NCBI GenBank assembly: GCA_029721435.1 | Contig: CM056576.1 | Span: 113,998,666 to 114,062,665 of the forward strand | Direction of reading: 5' to 3' | Length of the DNA: 64,000 bases | From: Gymnothorax reevesii | Lineage: Eukaryota; Chordata; Actinopteri; Anguilliformes; Muraenidae | Part shown: positions 1 through 11,394 of the stretch, in pieces | Layout: each line of letters opens with the position of its first letter | Numbering within the stretch: the stretch's first letter is position 1 | Notes under the pieces: model-generated | Databases searched by the model: none | What the model was told of the DNA's origin: nothing | Seen by the model: only the letters and a program-made list of their open reading frames with translations | Made by a program: the position numbers and the translations under genes

Positions 1-3000
1 TTATAGAGTTGAAGTGATGGTGATGAGCTAAAAACAAGTCCCAATTTGATATCAGGTGGCAGCATTGAGATAAGGGGGGCCAAATATCGGTACACTCAAA
101 AAGGGTTTTCATCCAATAGCTTCCTAACCATAATTATTTGATTGCAGATTCAGCATCAGCATGAAAAATTACTTAAATGTGCCAATTTTGGTGCCAATTA
201 GTGCTATAGTTTTTGATTTATTGCGAAAAAAGGGCTTGAAAAAAGTGGGAGGGCATGTCGCGTGGCAATTTTAAAAATGCTTGCCATTTTGTAACCAGTT
301 GGAGTTGGCAGCCAAAGTTTTGGGATTTTTGTTCATATACATATAACAACTCCTGGTGGAAAAATCAGGACATTGAGATGGTAATCACAAATGCCCAGGC
401 TACTGTTCGGAATGGCCCACATATAGGCTGGGTCCTGAAAGTCTTTTTTGCTCAGGAAAGTTCCTAACTCCGAGAAAACGATCCGGAAGTATTTACGTGG
501 CAGCCATGATAAATTTGATCGTATTCTTTCAATGTAAAGGAAATGAGCTACAATGCTTTCTAATGTATCACTTTTAGTATAGGGTACATTGAACCATCCT
601 TTTCGAAAAGAAAGGAGGATGTGCTACCCCGCAATTCCGCGATGACCGTCCATCCGGCCAATTACGAAAACAAACAAACATGACGGGCAGGAGGCGGGTG
701 ATCACTGTGCCCAATGTTAAGTGCATTCAGATTCTTTTATTAGCGCGCTTCTCTTCCTAAACTGTAACAGTCCCCTTTACACCTTGCCTATACCTCATGA
801 CGTTTTACACAGAGGTTAAAGAAAAGTGGTTAGGAATTAGATGATAGGACGTAATTTATTTAACTATTCGGACGCAGCCATAAAGTTAGAACAGGTGGCG
901 GCGCTACCACAAAAGTCGCCGGGTCACACACAGCAAAATAGTCCGAGCTCTTTGCACCAGGAATGAACATACAATGTTCCGTGCGATTTCCATAAAAAAC
1001 TGCTCAAGTTTCGCTCCAACAGAAAGCATCTGCGGACGTGAATCTATAATATCCCGATAACTTAATTGCATTTACAAGATAATGTTGCCAGCCCGCTCCG
1101 AGGTAGGCTAAATGGAAGGGGTCACCGTCTGTCAGTCCGAATGTCTGTCCGCCTCTCTTCGATTATCTTGACAACCATTCATCCGACCAACTTCATACTT
1201 AGTGGGTGCATTGCTAAAAGACCAAAGAGAACGCAACGTAGACTTCAAAAGGTTCATTTGTTACGGCTAAATTTGGACCAACTTCAGTATCTCAAAACAA
1301 AACGAGAGAGAAGATACTAAACCGTATTCGAGTCTATAATTTCACTCTGGCCAACTGACGTCACTTGCAGTGCCAAAACAGAGACGTTAGCCATGTTAGC
1401 TATGACTCTGGAAGCTTAGGTCTGCTGTTGCGCAAAGATTATTAACTCTGCTAACTTACCAACCTATCTAACGTTATTGCAATATCAGTTGAATACAATA
1501 TGAACTCGATAAGCTAAATAACTTGTATCTTATGCCAACTTAATTATAGAATCAACCCCCCCCATCAGAACCACAGATGCCCAGTAGCACTGGCCGACAA
1601 AGTAATGACCGCAAACCACCAGCCCGCACAAGCAGCACTACCGTTCTCCGTCTGTCCGAAAATGTAACGGAGTCAGCGACCTAGTTAGCCAACTGTTATA
1701 CTAAATTCTGCGCTACGCAGCTCATCGACCACAAGACAAGTTAGCCAGCCAGGAGTAAGGCCACTGAGGCGGAATCGATTTTGACGAAAGGCGTGACTGA
1801 AGCGGAGGCAGCTACTCCATGGTTAGTTATACAATTTAGGAAAGATCGACAGCTCAAATGCAACTCAAGAAAGGAGCTTTATTGCTAATCATCACAGGGT
1901 CGCTGAAGCGTCAGTTTAGCCAAGTCAAATGCCCTAGATACTTCTACAGTATCCAAACGGTGCCTCTTGGCCACTGAAACAGTTTACGATGAATCTGACC
2001 GCCACTTATAGTAAATACCAAATAATCCAGCAGCCATGTTTTATCTGATTAGTGTAGGAAGTTGGTTTCTAATGCAGCCAACATCCCCAACTAGTGATCT
2101 GCATAGCCCACGCATACTAAGGTTAGCCACCACTTATATTTTTGTGTGTGATATTTGATCACCTGGATTTAGCCACAAACAAAAATCGCATTTTAAAGCA
2201 CCGAGACGAGAAGCTACCGTACCCTTTTTGCAGATGTATCCCAGTCCGACGAACATCAAATAGTTTCCATCTTCGTGTTTTATTTTGGTATCATATGTCT
2301 GAGGCCCTGATATAAACACCAGCGACATTCGCCATGTTAGGCTGCACGCCGCACAGCATTGTGGGCAATGCGAGAGGACAAAGCGCTGTAATGACTTGGC
2401 CACCTGAATTTCACTTGGAGTTAAGACTTTGCTGCGGCGATAAATTAATGTTAGGAATTGACAATCAAATAGCATATTCTGTCAACAAGGCATTATAATT
2501 GCAAACTATATGTATAATCAGTCTTGCAAAGATAAATCCCGATTTTCAGTCAAAGAGAAATCGTTCTGCAAGTACAAATAGGCCATTGGTGAAGAAGGGC
2601 TGGGTAATAATCTATTGTGTTCAAGAAATTAAACTCTCTGTTGTTTCAGAGAAAATCTGCATGGATGCATTGAGAAAAAGCTCAGAATGTGAGAAGGTCG
2701 CATTCGTCAGAAAATATTGTTCCTTCTGGGAGAAAATCTTAAAAGTGCCGCAGTAGTGCCAGAATTATAACGTCCGATACAGTAGATGGCGCTATAGGTC
2801 TTTAAGTCTCATCAGGGAAAATGCAGCTCTGCAGCGTGATTTCCTCTTTTCAACTCCGAGCCTGGAGATGTTTCATGATATATAGGTGAAATATCAATGG
2901 GGGAAAAAAATAGCATTAACAGTCTGAGTATAGTGGTGGGTTCCCACAAGCTCCCAGTTCGGCCTTGGCATAGACTTCCCAAATAAAAGACGTTTATTAG

Positions 3001-3049
3001 GGGCATGGAGTAATCCAAGAGATATTCCTGATTAGGTGTTTTGATGATG
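1..3049. other. unassigned DNA, no gene recognised
   Basis: I see no reading frame with a recognisable protein motif and no long terminal or inverted repeat in this stretch. The open frames are short (at most about 113 codons), overlap one another and have no family resemblance. It may contain old repeats too decayed to recognise by eye. Confidence 0.5.
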
Positions 3050-3097
3050 GTAAAGGGGAGGGCAGTCCTCATTGCTGTTTCAAAATCAATGAGTAAA

Positions 3098-3290
3098 GCT
3101 GGATTGAGATCAGGTGACTGTGAAGGTGGTGGCATATGCTTAGGATTATTTTCATAGTCATAAAACCAGTGACCCTCAGTGGCTTGTGAGACTTGGGTTG
3201 TTGTCACCTTGGAAGAGATCCTTCCCATCATGGTTGGAAGTCTACATCATGTGATATAAAGGTGATCCCTCATAATAAATCTGCAAAAAT
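3098..3290 (-). pseudogene. Tc1-like transposase remnant
   Basis: The minus-strand translation contains a degraded form of the Tc1 block NNPKHM followed by QSPDLNP. In intact Tc1 transposases this corresponds to the second catalytic aspartate region (DNDPKH) and the PDLNPIE block with the catalytic glutamate. Here the glutamate position is lost: after SPDLNP the reading becomes ALLID. The nucleotide sequence around 3100-3290 also resembles a Tc1 family common in fish. Only this core is recognisable and no inverted terminal repeats were found, so it is an inactive fragment. The longer open frame extending down to 2812 is probably chance read-through. Confidence 0.6.
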
Positions 3291-5138
3291 TGATAGAGAC
3301 CTTACTGTCTTAAGAGTCATTCCATGAGTGATTGACATTTGGTGCGCAGTTGACCCTCCTGGAATTGAATTAAACTTGGTACATAGGTAGATACGGGTGT
3401 TTCAGGGAAAAAGCCAAATTTTTAGGTCCATATCTTACTTTGTCTGCCAGTGGCACCACTTGGAAGCCATTAAAGTGGTTTAGTTTTGCTGTCAACACCA
3501 CATTTTACATCAACGATCATAACTTAAGGATACACAGTACCAAATATGTTATACTTTTATCATGACTTTAGACACTTCAAGCCTGCATAGACATCTAGAA
3601 TGTTTATTATGTGTTTATTGACAACTAGACTATCATTTTCAGTGAATAGTACCATGGTATCTTGCTGGGTTAGTGCAATGGACGGCTGGAAAGATGGTCC
3701 AAATTGATTTTGGTGCATGTTTGCAGTATATTTTCTCAGTAACCCAGATATGTACTGTGGTGGTAAATGCCATTTGTTATGCTTTTGGAACTCTATTTTC
3801 AGAAATACCAAGCATTTCTTTGGTATTATCTACACTTTCAAGCTATACAGAGCCAAATTTGGAGAAAAACTCAAAACGGACCATTTCATAGCAGATTGTG
3901 CCTGTGTTAAGGTGGCATTACTTTGTTTACCCTGCAAGATAGAGATCTGAAATTCTCTGGATACACGTTCCCTTTGGGGTACATTACAGCATTTGTAAAA
4001 GCTCAATGCAAGTATTTTCAGTGTAGTTGATATTCAACATCAAAAGTTGGAAAATGTCACCCTCAGGGGGCGCTGTATGCTGCATACAAGTACTGGCATT
4101 CCCCAGTAAGGTACCAAAGAATTATTTTTTTTTAATTGCAATGCACACAACTAGTTCTCTGAGCAAATGAAGAGTTTGGTTTGGTAATATGCTGGGTAGA
4201 TAGCTTTCTGACTAAAGGCAGCGCTTTAAAGACCTAATGTTCTACCAACCTAATATTCCGTATTCCAGGACATATACCAAAGTTCTGCCTTTTGAAATAT
4301 ACAAAGTACATGCACAGTTAGAAATAAAATTTGTCCTCCCTTTGGCATAAAACTATTGGTCGTAAACTGGTGGTGATTATGAGCGTTACAAACACACGAT
4401 ACGTGTTCTTACCAAATACAGCCCAGTCAGAAATGAACAGCAAGTTATACAACATGACCAGTCCAAAAATAAAAAAAAAATAAATGCCAAAAAACAACAG
4501 TTGTAAAAGGAGTATCACCATAAGTATGCATACAGACATGCATCAACAGTAGTATACGTACACTTGTATACAAGGGCGTAGGAATGAGTTTAACAGTGGG
4601 GGGGGCCAAGGGCGTAGGTTTAATGTAAGAATTGGTAGGGACACGTAAGTGATGTGAGCGCACGTAGCGCGCGAGCTGGAAAATTTTTGTAAATCTGAGT
4701 GCAGATTCTGCATTTACTGTATACAGAGATTATCCGAATGAGTGTTTCTCCATTTTTTTTTTAATTAGGCTACGTAAGTTGCCTCCAAACTTTTCTTACA
4801 AAGATGCCACATTCATAAACTTGCCATAACCTTTACTGACAGCTGCAAACCATCTCAGCGCACTCAGGAAACCCGCTCAGATTTAGCAACCTCGACATTG
4901 ATACCAAGTGAATGGATATGTAACTACGTTAGCAAGCCAGCTCGCAATCCTCTCCATTAAGCATCTTAATATGCGGTAACGCAATTGCAGCAGCGATAAA
5001 CTCCTCAAAATGGACCACCGTCTATGAATTGGACAAGCCACAAACCAAGCGTTAATTGGACTGGATTATGTTCAATTAACAATTACGTGAGTTGAGGATT
5101 ATATTTCAATATTTCTCATCATATTCATCTGTAGATGC
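3291..5138. other. unassigned DNA
   Basis: No gene or intact element is recognised. The DNA is AT-rich with short overlapping frames only. Around 4570-4670 a G-rich stretch with GGGCGTAGG occurring twice looks like the edge of a dispersed repeat, but I could not find a partner end. Confidence 0.4.
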
Positions 5139-5281
5139 ATGCCTATCAGTACTGACTGTAGCAGCAGACAAGTGACATGCTCTGATACCATTAAAATCAT
5201 GGCTCGCTGTGTCACCAGTGCATCTGGACCACTGCTGATAGTGGTAGTGTATCGTCCCCCTGTAGCTGTTGGGCACTTCCT

Positions 5282-5777
5282 CCACAAACTTGCGTTGCCG
5301 GCGGTCAGCGGCTGGCGGGAGAAAGGAGAAAGGAGAGGAAAGACCGCCTGCACGAAAACGTAGGGATTTTGTGTAGCCGCCCACTTCCTTGCGCAACGAG
5401 CCGCGACGGACCACCCCTTTTTTAAACCAATGAAACTCGAGTGTAATCTTTACCATCTAGTAAATGATTGATCGCCTGTAGTTGTTCGTTCTTTAGAGTA
5501 ATCTTTCGGTCGTGAATTTCAAGATATTCAAGCGATTTCTTTATCAAAGCGTCGTTCTCTACATTCGCCATCTTTGTTCTGGCAGTTTACGGCGTAACCA
5601 TGCGTTGCGTTACATTCGATGACAGTTCAATTTTGATTGACACCTCTTAAGCCAATCAGTAATTCCCGTTCACTGGTGAACAGACAACTCAAAATCCCTA
5701 CGTTATCGTGCAGGCGGTCTTTCCTCTCTTTTCTCCTGCCAGCCGCTGACCGCCGGCAACGCAGGCTACCACAAACT
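5282..5777. mobile_element. Mutator-like non-autonomous element with long inverted repeats
   Basis: A left arm (5291-5370) and a right arm (5691-5763) are inverted copies about 75-80 bp long, both starting at the outside with TGCGTTGCCGGCGGTCAGCG. They differ by a few substitutions and one short indel. The unit CCACAAACT occurs directly outside the left arm (5282-5290) and again at 5769-5777, five bases beyond the right arm. It is the target duplication in the LINE reading frame. A 9-bp duplication with long terminal inverted repeats fits the Mutator (MULE) superfamily; the superfamily call is an inference. The interior is only about 320 bp, so the element cannot encode a transposase. Confidence 0.75.
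5422..5571 (-). CDS. short RecQ-helicase-like reading frame inside the Mutator-like element
   Basis: A 49-codon minus-strand frame starts at an ATG (5569-5571) and ends at TAA (5422-5424), entirely within the inverted-repeat element. Its second half reads LKNEQLQAINHLLDGKDY. This resembles the Q-motif region that precedes the Walker A loop in RecQ-type helicases (pattern: L, two residues, EQ, then AI, LL, GKD). The frame stops before any Walker A motif, so it could only be the first exon or a captured fragment. It may be chance. No splice donor was confirmed, and expression is unknown. Confidence 0.35.
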   Translation of the reverse strand: MANVENDALIKKSLEYLEIHDRKITLKNEQLQAINHLLDGKDYTRVSLV

Positions 5778-6051
5778 CAGTGACTGTCTGGATCAGCTCC
5801 CACTGACCTCCATGCCTACAATTGTCGCTGGTCACTTCAGCATGGACAGTCATGAAGCCCTGGTGCAAACGATGACATCCTTCAATCTGTATCTAGTCCA
5901 GACCATTCTGAAGCCAACTCATGTTCAAGGAGGCCAGCTAGATCTTGTGTTCACCTCTAGAAAGGAAGCAGTTCCAATGACACCTGTGCCTGTTTACTTC
6001 ACCGACCACTTTCTTATCTGGATTGCCCTGACAAATCTTACCTTGGAATAA

Positions 6052-7820
6052 TTGTAAGTATCTTGTTAAACGTTTGCTTATGTTCATTTTTCTGTAATAA
6101 AGACATGAAATGAATTCTGATCTCATGAACCACTTGTTAGTGCATTGAGGTTGTTTTCATTTTTTGCTTTCTTTATTTCATGTTATTTATAACCCAGTGT
6201 TGATCAGTTATGTTATTGATTGAGTCAATGACATCAAACATTGTTCACATATTTTACTTTAACAATATTACTTATTAACATGCGGCGGGGGACAAAGCCA
6301 CGTTAGTGGCAAACACTTGTTTTAAATAAGTCTGCTCCAGTGGAGTCAAACTCAATTTTCTTTGTGTGTATTTTGTTGGAATGGGAAATTGTATAGGCTG
6401 TAGGACTGGCAGAAATAATAAAAAAGATTAAAATTAAATTCTAAAAATTAAAAAGTGGTTGTACTTGGATGGAATGTATGGCAGTAGTGACGTTAAATGA
6501 GTTTTACAGTTTGGTACCTGAAAATATGAAACGGCCACAGTGTCAGCTTGGAGAGGCCACCTAGACATTCCCGAACTAAAATCTCTCTAATTTTGCTGTG
6601 ATTCACTTGGTTAGAATAATTTTTGGCACAGATAATGGTGAGATTCTGTGCTGTTATTTTTAAGGGGTTTCAGACAGCAACTTAATTTTACGAACGATAA
6701 AAGTAAAACTCAGGGCAAAAGGGGTTATTCAGCGGCGCATGAGTGAGCACTTAAGACCTCAAAATTGCCAGTGTGAGTGGTGGGATGAAGCCTTTGAACC
6801 TGTCTCAGAAAGTGACAAAGAACCACCATTTTGGAGCCAACGTTTCTTTCCTGTCAGTACTTTTTTTTTTTCTGGGACAGCCAGGCTTAGGACTGTAAGT
6901 GTGTTCAAAGACTGGCAAAACCCTTTGGCTTTCACTGAGGATTTTTTGCCCTGGGAGATATACATTCCTCATCCCAGCGAATTACTTATCTGTGTCAGCC
7001 TCTGAAACCGTGTGTTGCCAGTGCGACAAGACAGATTTGAGCAATTACAATTTGAACCTGAACAGATTGACAGCAATGCAATTCACTGGGAGATATGCAC
7101 TTTAACAGAGCTACTGGATGCCTTTGTCATCTTTCCTGGCCATTTTCCCCCACAGTCCATACAAAAGGGCTTTTTTTGAGATAGTGAGTAACCCAATGAA
7201 AGGCTATGAAAAGCACTGGCTCCATTTAATGCACAACACTGCTTATCATGGGGTGTACATTATGTACATTATTGCAGTTTCATCGGTTAATGTTTTCATA
7301 ATTATTATTTTTTTTTATTCGTTTGAGTCTGTTTTACACCGCCAGGGTAGCCATTGAAAGAATGAGGCTAAAACGATCATTCATACCATTAGAATACAAA
7401 TCACGACACATTAGTTTAATGGAAAACACCAAATTATACTCAGACCTACCCATGCTTTCATGATGGGGCCCTGATAAAAAGCCTGTATGCATTCACAAAT
7501 TTGATTTTTTATTTTTTATTTTTTGCTAGCTGTCCGTAATGCGTTTTGCAGCTGTTACTGTGTAGCTTTTAGTCTGGATTATGAATGCAACTTTTTTTTT
7601 GTATTTGAAAAACATGATGATAGTGTTCTCTTTGTTTACAAAATTTTTCACTCTGCTGCCAGTAGACATCACCATGTTTGCAATTGAAGGGGTTATTTCC
7701 ATAAGTGCTCAAGTTCATATTCATTAAGAATCAGATAACACTACAAATCCATTCTTTCATTGATGAGGAATAAGCCACATAAGCCAATTTTGGCCAAGAA
7801 TCACTCAAGTACAATATAAA
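6052..7820. other. unassigned DNA
   Basis: No recognisable gene. Overlapping frames at about 6739-7105 have no family resemblance. The stretch is AT-rich with short T and A runs. Confidence 0.4.
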
Positions 7821-8105
7821 ATGAGCAGTGAATCGGAAATTCCCCAAAAAGCTACTTCTAGTGGTGACAAAATCCAGTCTAAAACTTCTACAAGTACACA
7901 AGTCCAGTCAGCCAATCAAAGCACCACTTATAAAATTGGTTGGCCATTAGCAGCCGCTGTAGGTAAGCTTTCTTACCTATCCAAAATGGCTGACTTTACA
8001 GGACAGGATGTGTGTGTGGGCTCACCCAAAAGAGGTAAAAAAAAAGACTCAGGCAGCCAGAAACATGGGCCAAAAACAAGTTTAAAAAAGTCTAGCAAAA
8101 GGTAA
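7821..8105 (+). CDS. hypothetical Ser/Lys/Thr-rich reading frame
   Basis: A 94-codon frame begins at ATG 7821. It has a Ser/Thr/Gln-rich N-terminal third, a short hydrophobic middle (GWPLAAAVGKLSYL) and a strongly basic C-terminus (runs such as KRGKKK and KKSSKR). The composition is more protein-like than that of neighbouring frames and could be a terminal exon or a transposon accessory frame. I do not recognise a domain, no upstream exon or promoter was identified, and a chance frame is equally likely. Confidence 0.2.
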   Translation: MSSESEIPQKATSSGDKIQSKTSTSTQVQSANQSTTYKIGWPLAAAVGKLSYLSKMADFTGQDVCVGSPKRGKKKDSGSQKHGPKTSLKKSSKR

Positions 8106-8423
8106 TCTTTGTTAGCTGCTTATTTTTGGCTGAGCTTTCTAATTACCACGCCACAGCCCTATCAATGACAAATGAAGTCTTTAAAGTTGTTTGGATGGTG
8201 TTACTGGCCAGTCATAATTTATGGAGATTGTTTTTTATTGTGACCTTTCTTCAGCTCCATTTACCTTCCATTTCACTGTATATACAGTGTCTTCCATTCA
8301 TTTTGTTCAAAGTTGTTTGTTTTGTTCATTTTGACATCCATGACTATATACTATATACTATGTGTTGCTTTTCATTTTCATTAGAAAGTGGTGTGTTTTC
8401 TTTTCAGAAAGATGCTCTGTTTT

Positions 8424-8577
8424 AGTACTCTGAAATGATAGAAGCAGCACAAGTACTCGCACTCCAAGTGCGAGTACTTGTGCTGTTTTTATCATTTTTT
8501 ACTGACGCACCATTCAGCCCGGATTTGATCAAGGCGCAGACTTTCCTTTACTGACGGAACTCAGTACTCTGAAATGA
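8424..8577. repeat. perfect 19-bp hairpin flanked by 15-bp direct repeats
   Basis: The arms 8445-8463 and 8467-8485 are exact reverse complements separated by a 3-nt loop (CCA). Pairing continues imperfectly outward for about another 12 bp. The block AGTACTCTGAAATGA occurs at 8424-8438 and again at 8563-8577, which looks like a target-site duplication around an insert of about 124 bp. A 15-bp duplication would suit a retroposed or LINE-mobilised sequence. The source of the insert is not recognised. Confidence 0.6.
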
Positions 8578-8581
8578 AAAA

Positions 8582-8790
8582 TGTAATTATAGGGTCCACA
8601 GAACTACATTTCCCATGTAGTCAACAGGAAAAAGGAAACAACGTCTACAGCACCACCCTCTGCCTGACGTGCATTTTACGTTTCCCAATATAATGAGCCC
8701 AAAAGCAATAAAACGGGCGATAGAATTTTTTAAACTAAGGACCACACCCAGTTCATTCAATCTTGGCACACTTGAAACCATGGTAAAGGT
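8582..8790 (+). mobile_element. 5' part of an LTR, same family as the solo LTR at 9.8-11.4 kb
   Basis: About 200 bp from 8582 matches, on the opposite strand, the start of the LTR that ends at 11394. Shared blocks include TCCACAGAACTACATTTCCC, TCAACAGGAA, CCCAAAAGCAATAAAA, CACCCAGTTCA and TTGGCACACTT in the same order. The copy starts at TGTAATTATAGGG, equivalent to the LTR edge TGTAGGTATGTAAGGG. Homology stops near 8790, so the rest of the LTR is missing. Confidence 0.7.
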
Positions 8791-10269
8791 AAATCAAAGG
8801 TTTTTTATGATTACCATGAAAATTCCTCACTCACTGTAGACACACCATAACCGGAAATTTATCCAAATGATTTTTACCCTGTAGCCATCTGCTTTGTCAT
8901 TGTCTTCATACCAAACTTAAATTAGACTTTTAGACACTGAATTGAATTATTAAAGACAGACGCACGTTCACAGTTCCAAGCGTTCCTCTTTTTTACTGAA
9001 CAGCTTCTGCAGTACAACAAAAAGTGTGCACAGTGTGGTGCTCGTCTGTTCCCCTGAGGCCTGCCTGTATTAGACACGTCTGGTATGCTGTTGCTACTGG
9101 GTGCTGGTGGAGTCACTGCGTCCTTGTCATCGTGTGTTGTAATGTCTTTAACTCCTTGTGTGTCGTCAAATCTGTAGTTTCTTGCATTATGTGTTTTTGG
9201 GGATTCTATAATCACATGGCTTCCTGTCCTACTTACAACTTTCTGTGGTCTGGTGTTAAACGGAGTGGTAAACTTGTCCACTTTGTCCTGCTTGATAAGA
9301 ACAGTGTCGCCAACTTGTACCTCAGCTGGTTGTGCTCTCAAACGCCAATCCGCGTACAGCTTGGATTTGGCCTTTTGCTCGCTGTCCCAATCACGCACCT
9401 CCATGTCTGCATGCGAATGAGATTCTGTAACGTTGGGCTGTTTTCCTCTCACCATATGATTGAAGAGCAGATCAGCTGGGCTTTTCCTGGTTGTGGCCTG
9501 GCCGTTGCTCTTATACACCGTCACATATTTTCTCAACTCTCTCTTCTAGTCCAGTCCCTCAGAGTGAGCAGTCCTGATTCTCATCATTAGTGGCGCATTT
9601 TGGCGCTCGACTACTCCATTGTCCTGAGCCCATTTCGCTATTGCCTTTAGATGTGTTATGCTGTTGTTTTCACAGTATTCCTGGAACAGTTCAGACCTGA
9701 ACTGTGGGCCACTGTCTGACTTACAGATCACCGGTAAGTTATGATGACTGTATATTGATTTTAGGCTATCAATAACCTTCTCAGTCGTTGTGGATGCCAT
9801 TGTAGGTGCAGCAGCTTAAAAAAAGGCATTGAAATGGCTATCACATGTAATTAATAACTCATACAATTAGTTAATAATTGTTTATTGAAACATAAATAAA
9901 AATATTAAAGTTCCTCCCATGAGGCACCAAAATGCGTCGAGGAATCTGCCTTTACGATACGTAAAATAGCAAGGATGGATTATTCAGACGTTTTGTCCTA
10001 ATAATCCTTCCCGCAAGATAACCATTTGATTCAGCAGGAAACCTGCAAATTTAGTAACCAGTCTCATAAAATTACTAAAATAACCAATATTAATGATTGA
10101 AGAAAACAATTTAATTAATAATCTGAAGGAATTTTGGAGTTCTACATAGGCTATTTTGACTCCCACGTGTTACAACACCAAACAGACACCAGGTTTAATA
10201 ATTGAATTTATTAAACAAACAAACACAGAATATACATGGGCTAATCTACGAAAGGACTGTATACGAACT

Positions 10270-10410
10270 AGAGAGAGTAACAATGGTGTATGTGTACGTG
10301 CAAGTGTGCATGTGTGTGTGCTGGCGCGCGTGCAGGGCGCATGCGTGTGCACGATTTTGGGTGTAGGCAGGCGTGTGTCGGCGCGCCTGGCAGATGCGCG
10401 TGCGTGCTAG
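10270..10410 (+). repeat. GT/GC-rich simple-sequence block
   Basis: Alternating purine-pyrimidine sequence rich in GTGT, GCGC and TGCATG steps lies within the solo LTR. Open frames here on both strands (Cys/Ala/Val-rich on plus, His/Thr-rich on minus) are products of the repeat, not genes. Confidence 0.7.
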
Positions 10411-11339
10411 TGAGCTCGAGTTCCTTTGTCTTGGGACAAATTCTTTCAGCCAGGGCTGCTAAGAATTTCTAAATGTAGTTATAGGCGGACAATGCGCGGC
10501 CGGATAACTCAATTTAGATTCAACGAATTGCGAGAGTTTGCTTCAGCTCATACGCAATTTGTATTACTAATTGAGTTATCATTCATACTACGGCATGCGT
10601 GTTAGTTGATTGCAGCATTAGAAAGTTAGCCAGGAAAAAAAAATTATGCATGTAAAGACAAACAATCAATGGCTATTTAACTTCATAAAATATAAAATCG
10701 GACACAATGCAATTATACAATTACAAATAGTAATGGACAACTTAAATGGGGCACAGTTTACGTTGAAAATTGCTAAACTGCATTACTGCCTGGAATGTTC
10801 AGTTAGGTCTCACAGAAGTTCCTAGCTTGGGATTCCACTCTCAGTCCGTTGAAATTGCAGTCCTGGCGAGGATCTCCTGCTGGGTGCGCAGATCCGAAGT
10901 TCGGTGTCCACTTGAGGAATGCGTGCAGCTCCGTTGTGTCGGAATGTCCTTGCCGATTCGGAAAACTTTTTTTGGAGTTGTTCCGTGTCCAACTAGCAGT
11001 AGCACCGGGTATAAGCTATTTTAATGAGATTTGCAGTCCTGAACTTAAATGTAGATTCGCAGAGATGTGAGCACTCTGCAGATAGGCCAAATGAAATTGC
11101 GCAGGATGCGAAAATTCCAATGCAAGGGCCGTCTTTTCGCTTGAAAAGAGCCAGGCCTTCCCTGTGGGGGGGGGGGGGGCAAGAGAGAGAGCGTGACCTC
11201 CTCCGATGGAAGTGTGCCAAGAAGAGAGAGTGAACTGGGTGTAGTCCCTAGTTCTGAGAGTTCTGTTTCCCATTTTATTGCTTTTGGGCATTCTATTGGG
11301 AAATGTAAAGGAAGCGGGTAGTGCTGTATAGGATGTTTC

Positions 11340-11394
11340 CGCTTCCTGTTGACTGCATGGGAAATGTAGTTCTGTGGTCCCTTACATACCTACA
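11340..11394 (-). promoter_or_regulatory. LTR edge with ZNF143/THAP11-like motif
   Basis: Read on the minus strand, ACTACATTTCCCATG (11370-11356) lies about 25 bp inside the LTR start. It resembles the SBS motif bound by ZNF143/THAP11 (core ACTACAATTCCCA). The same motif is kept in the homologous LTR piece at 8603-8617. Binding is inferred only from the motif. Confidence 0.4.

Larger units (their letters stand above)
5139..6051 (+). pseudogene. LINE endonuclease fragment, split by a DNA transposon
   Basis: Two plus-strand pieces belong to one apurinic-type endonuclease domain of a non-LTR retrotransposon ORF2. The 5' piece (to about 5290) contains VVVYRPP, the block preceding the catalytic core. 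The 3' piece (from 5769) contains IVAGHFSMD, a decayed version of the GDFN motif, then QLDLVFTS and FTDHFLI, matching the conserved C-terminal SDH motif. The His-Lys-Leu codons at the break occur on both sides because a 9-bp target duplication (5282-5290 and 5769-5777) flanks the insertion. GDFN is altered to GHFS and no reverse transcriptase follows, so this is a dead 5'/3'-truncated fragment. The clade is probably CR1/L2/Rex-like, by inference. Confidence 0.75.
9801..11394 (-). mobile_element. solo LTR inserted in the integrase pseudogene
   Basis: The insert starts (plus strand) with TGTAGGTGCAGC and ends with CATACCTACA, giving TG...CA edges and a short inverted terminus TGTAGGT/ACCTACA. 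It is about 1,594 bp. The flanking 4-mers, read on the minus strand, are ATTG and ATGG. This is compatible with a 4-bp duplication carrying one later change: removing the insert and one 4-mer rejoins the integrase frame. The homologous partial LTR at 8582 fixes the orientation as minus. The interior shows only short frames and a GT-rich block. Confidence 0.75.

Noticed and set aside
5106..5456. 116-codon minus frame across the LINE and Mutator-like edge
   Set aside because: It crosses two unrelated elements and has no family resemblance; the LINE endonuclease frame on the plus strand explains one part.
9024..9590. 188-codon Cys/Val/Leu-rich plus frame
   Set aside because: It is the antisense shadow of the gypsy integrase C-terminal region on the minus strand.
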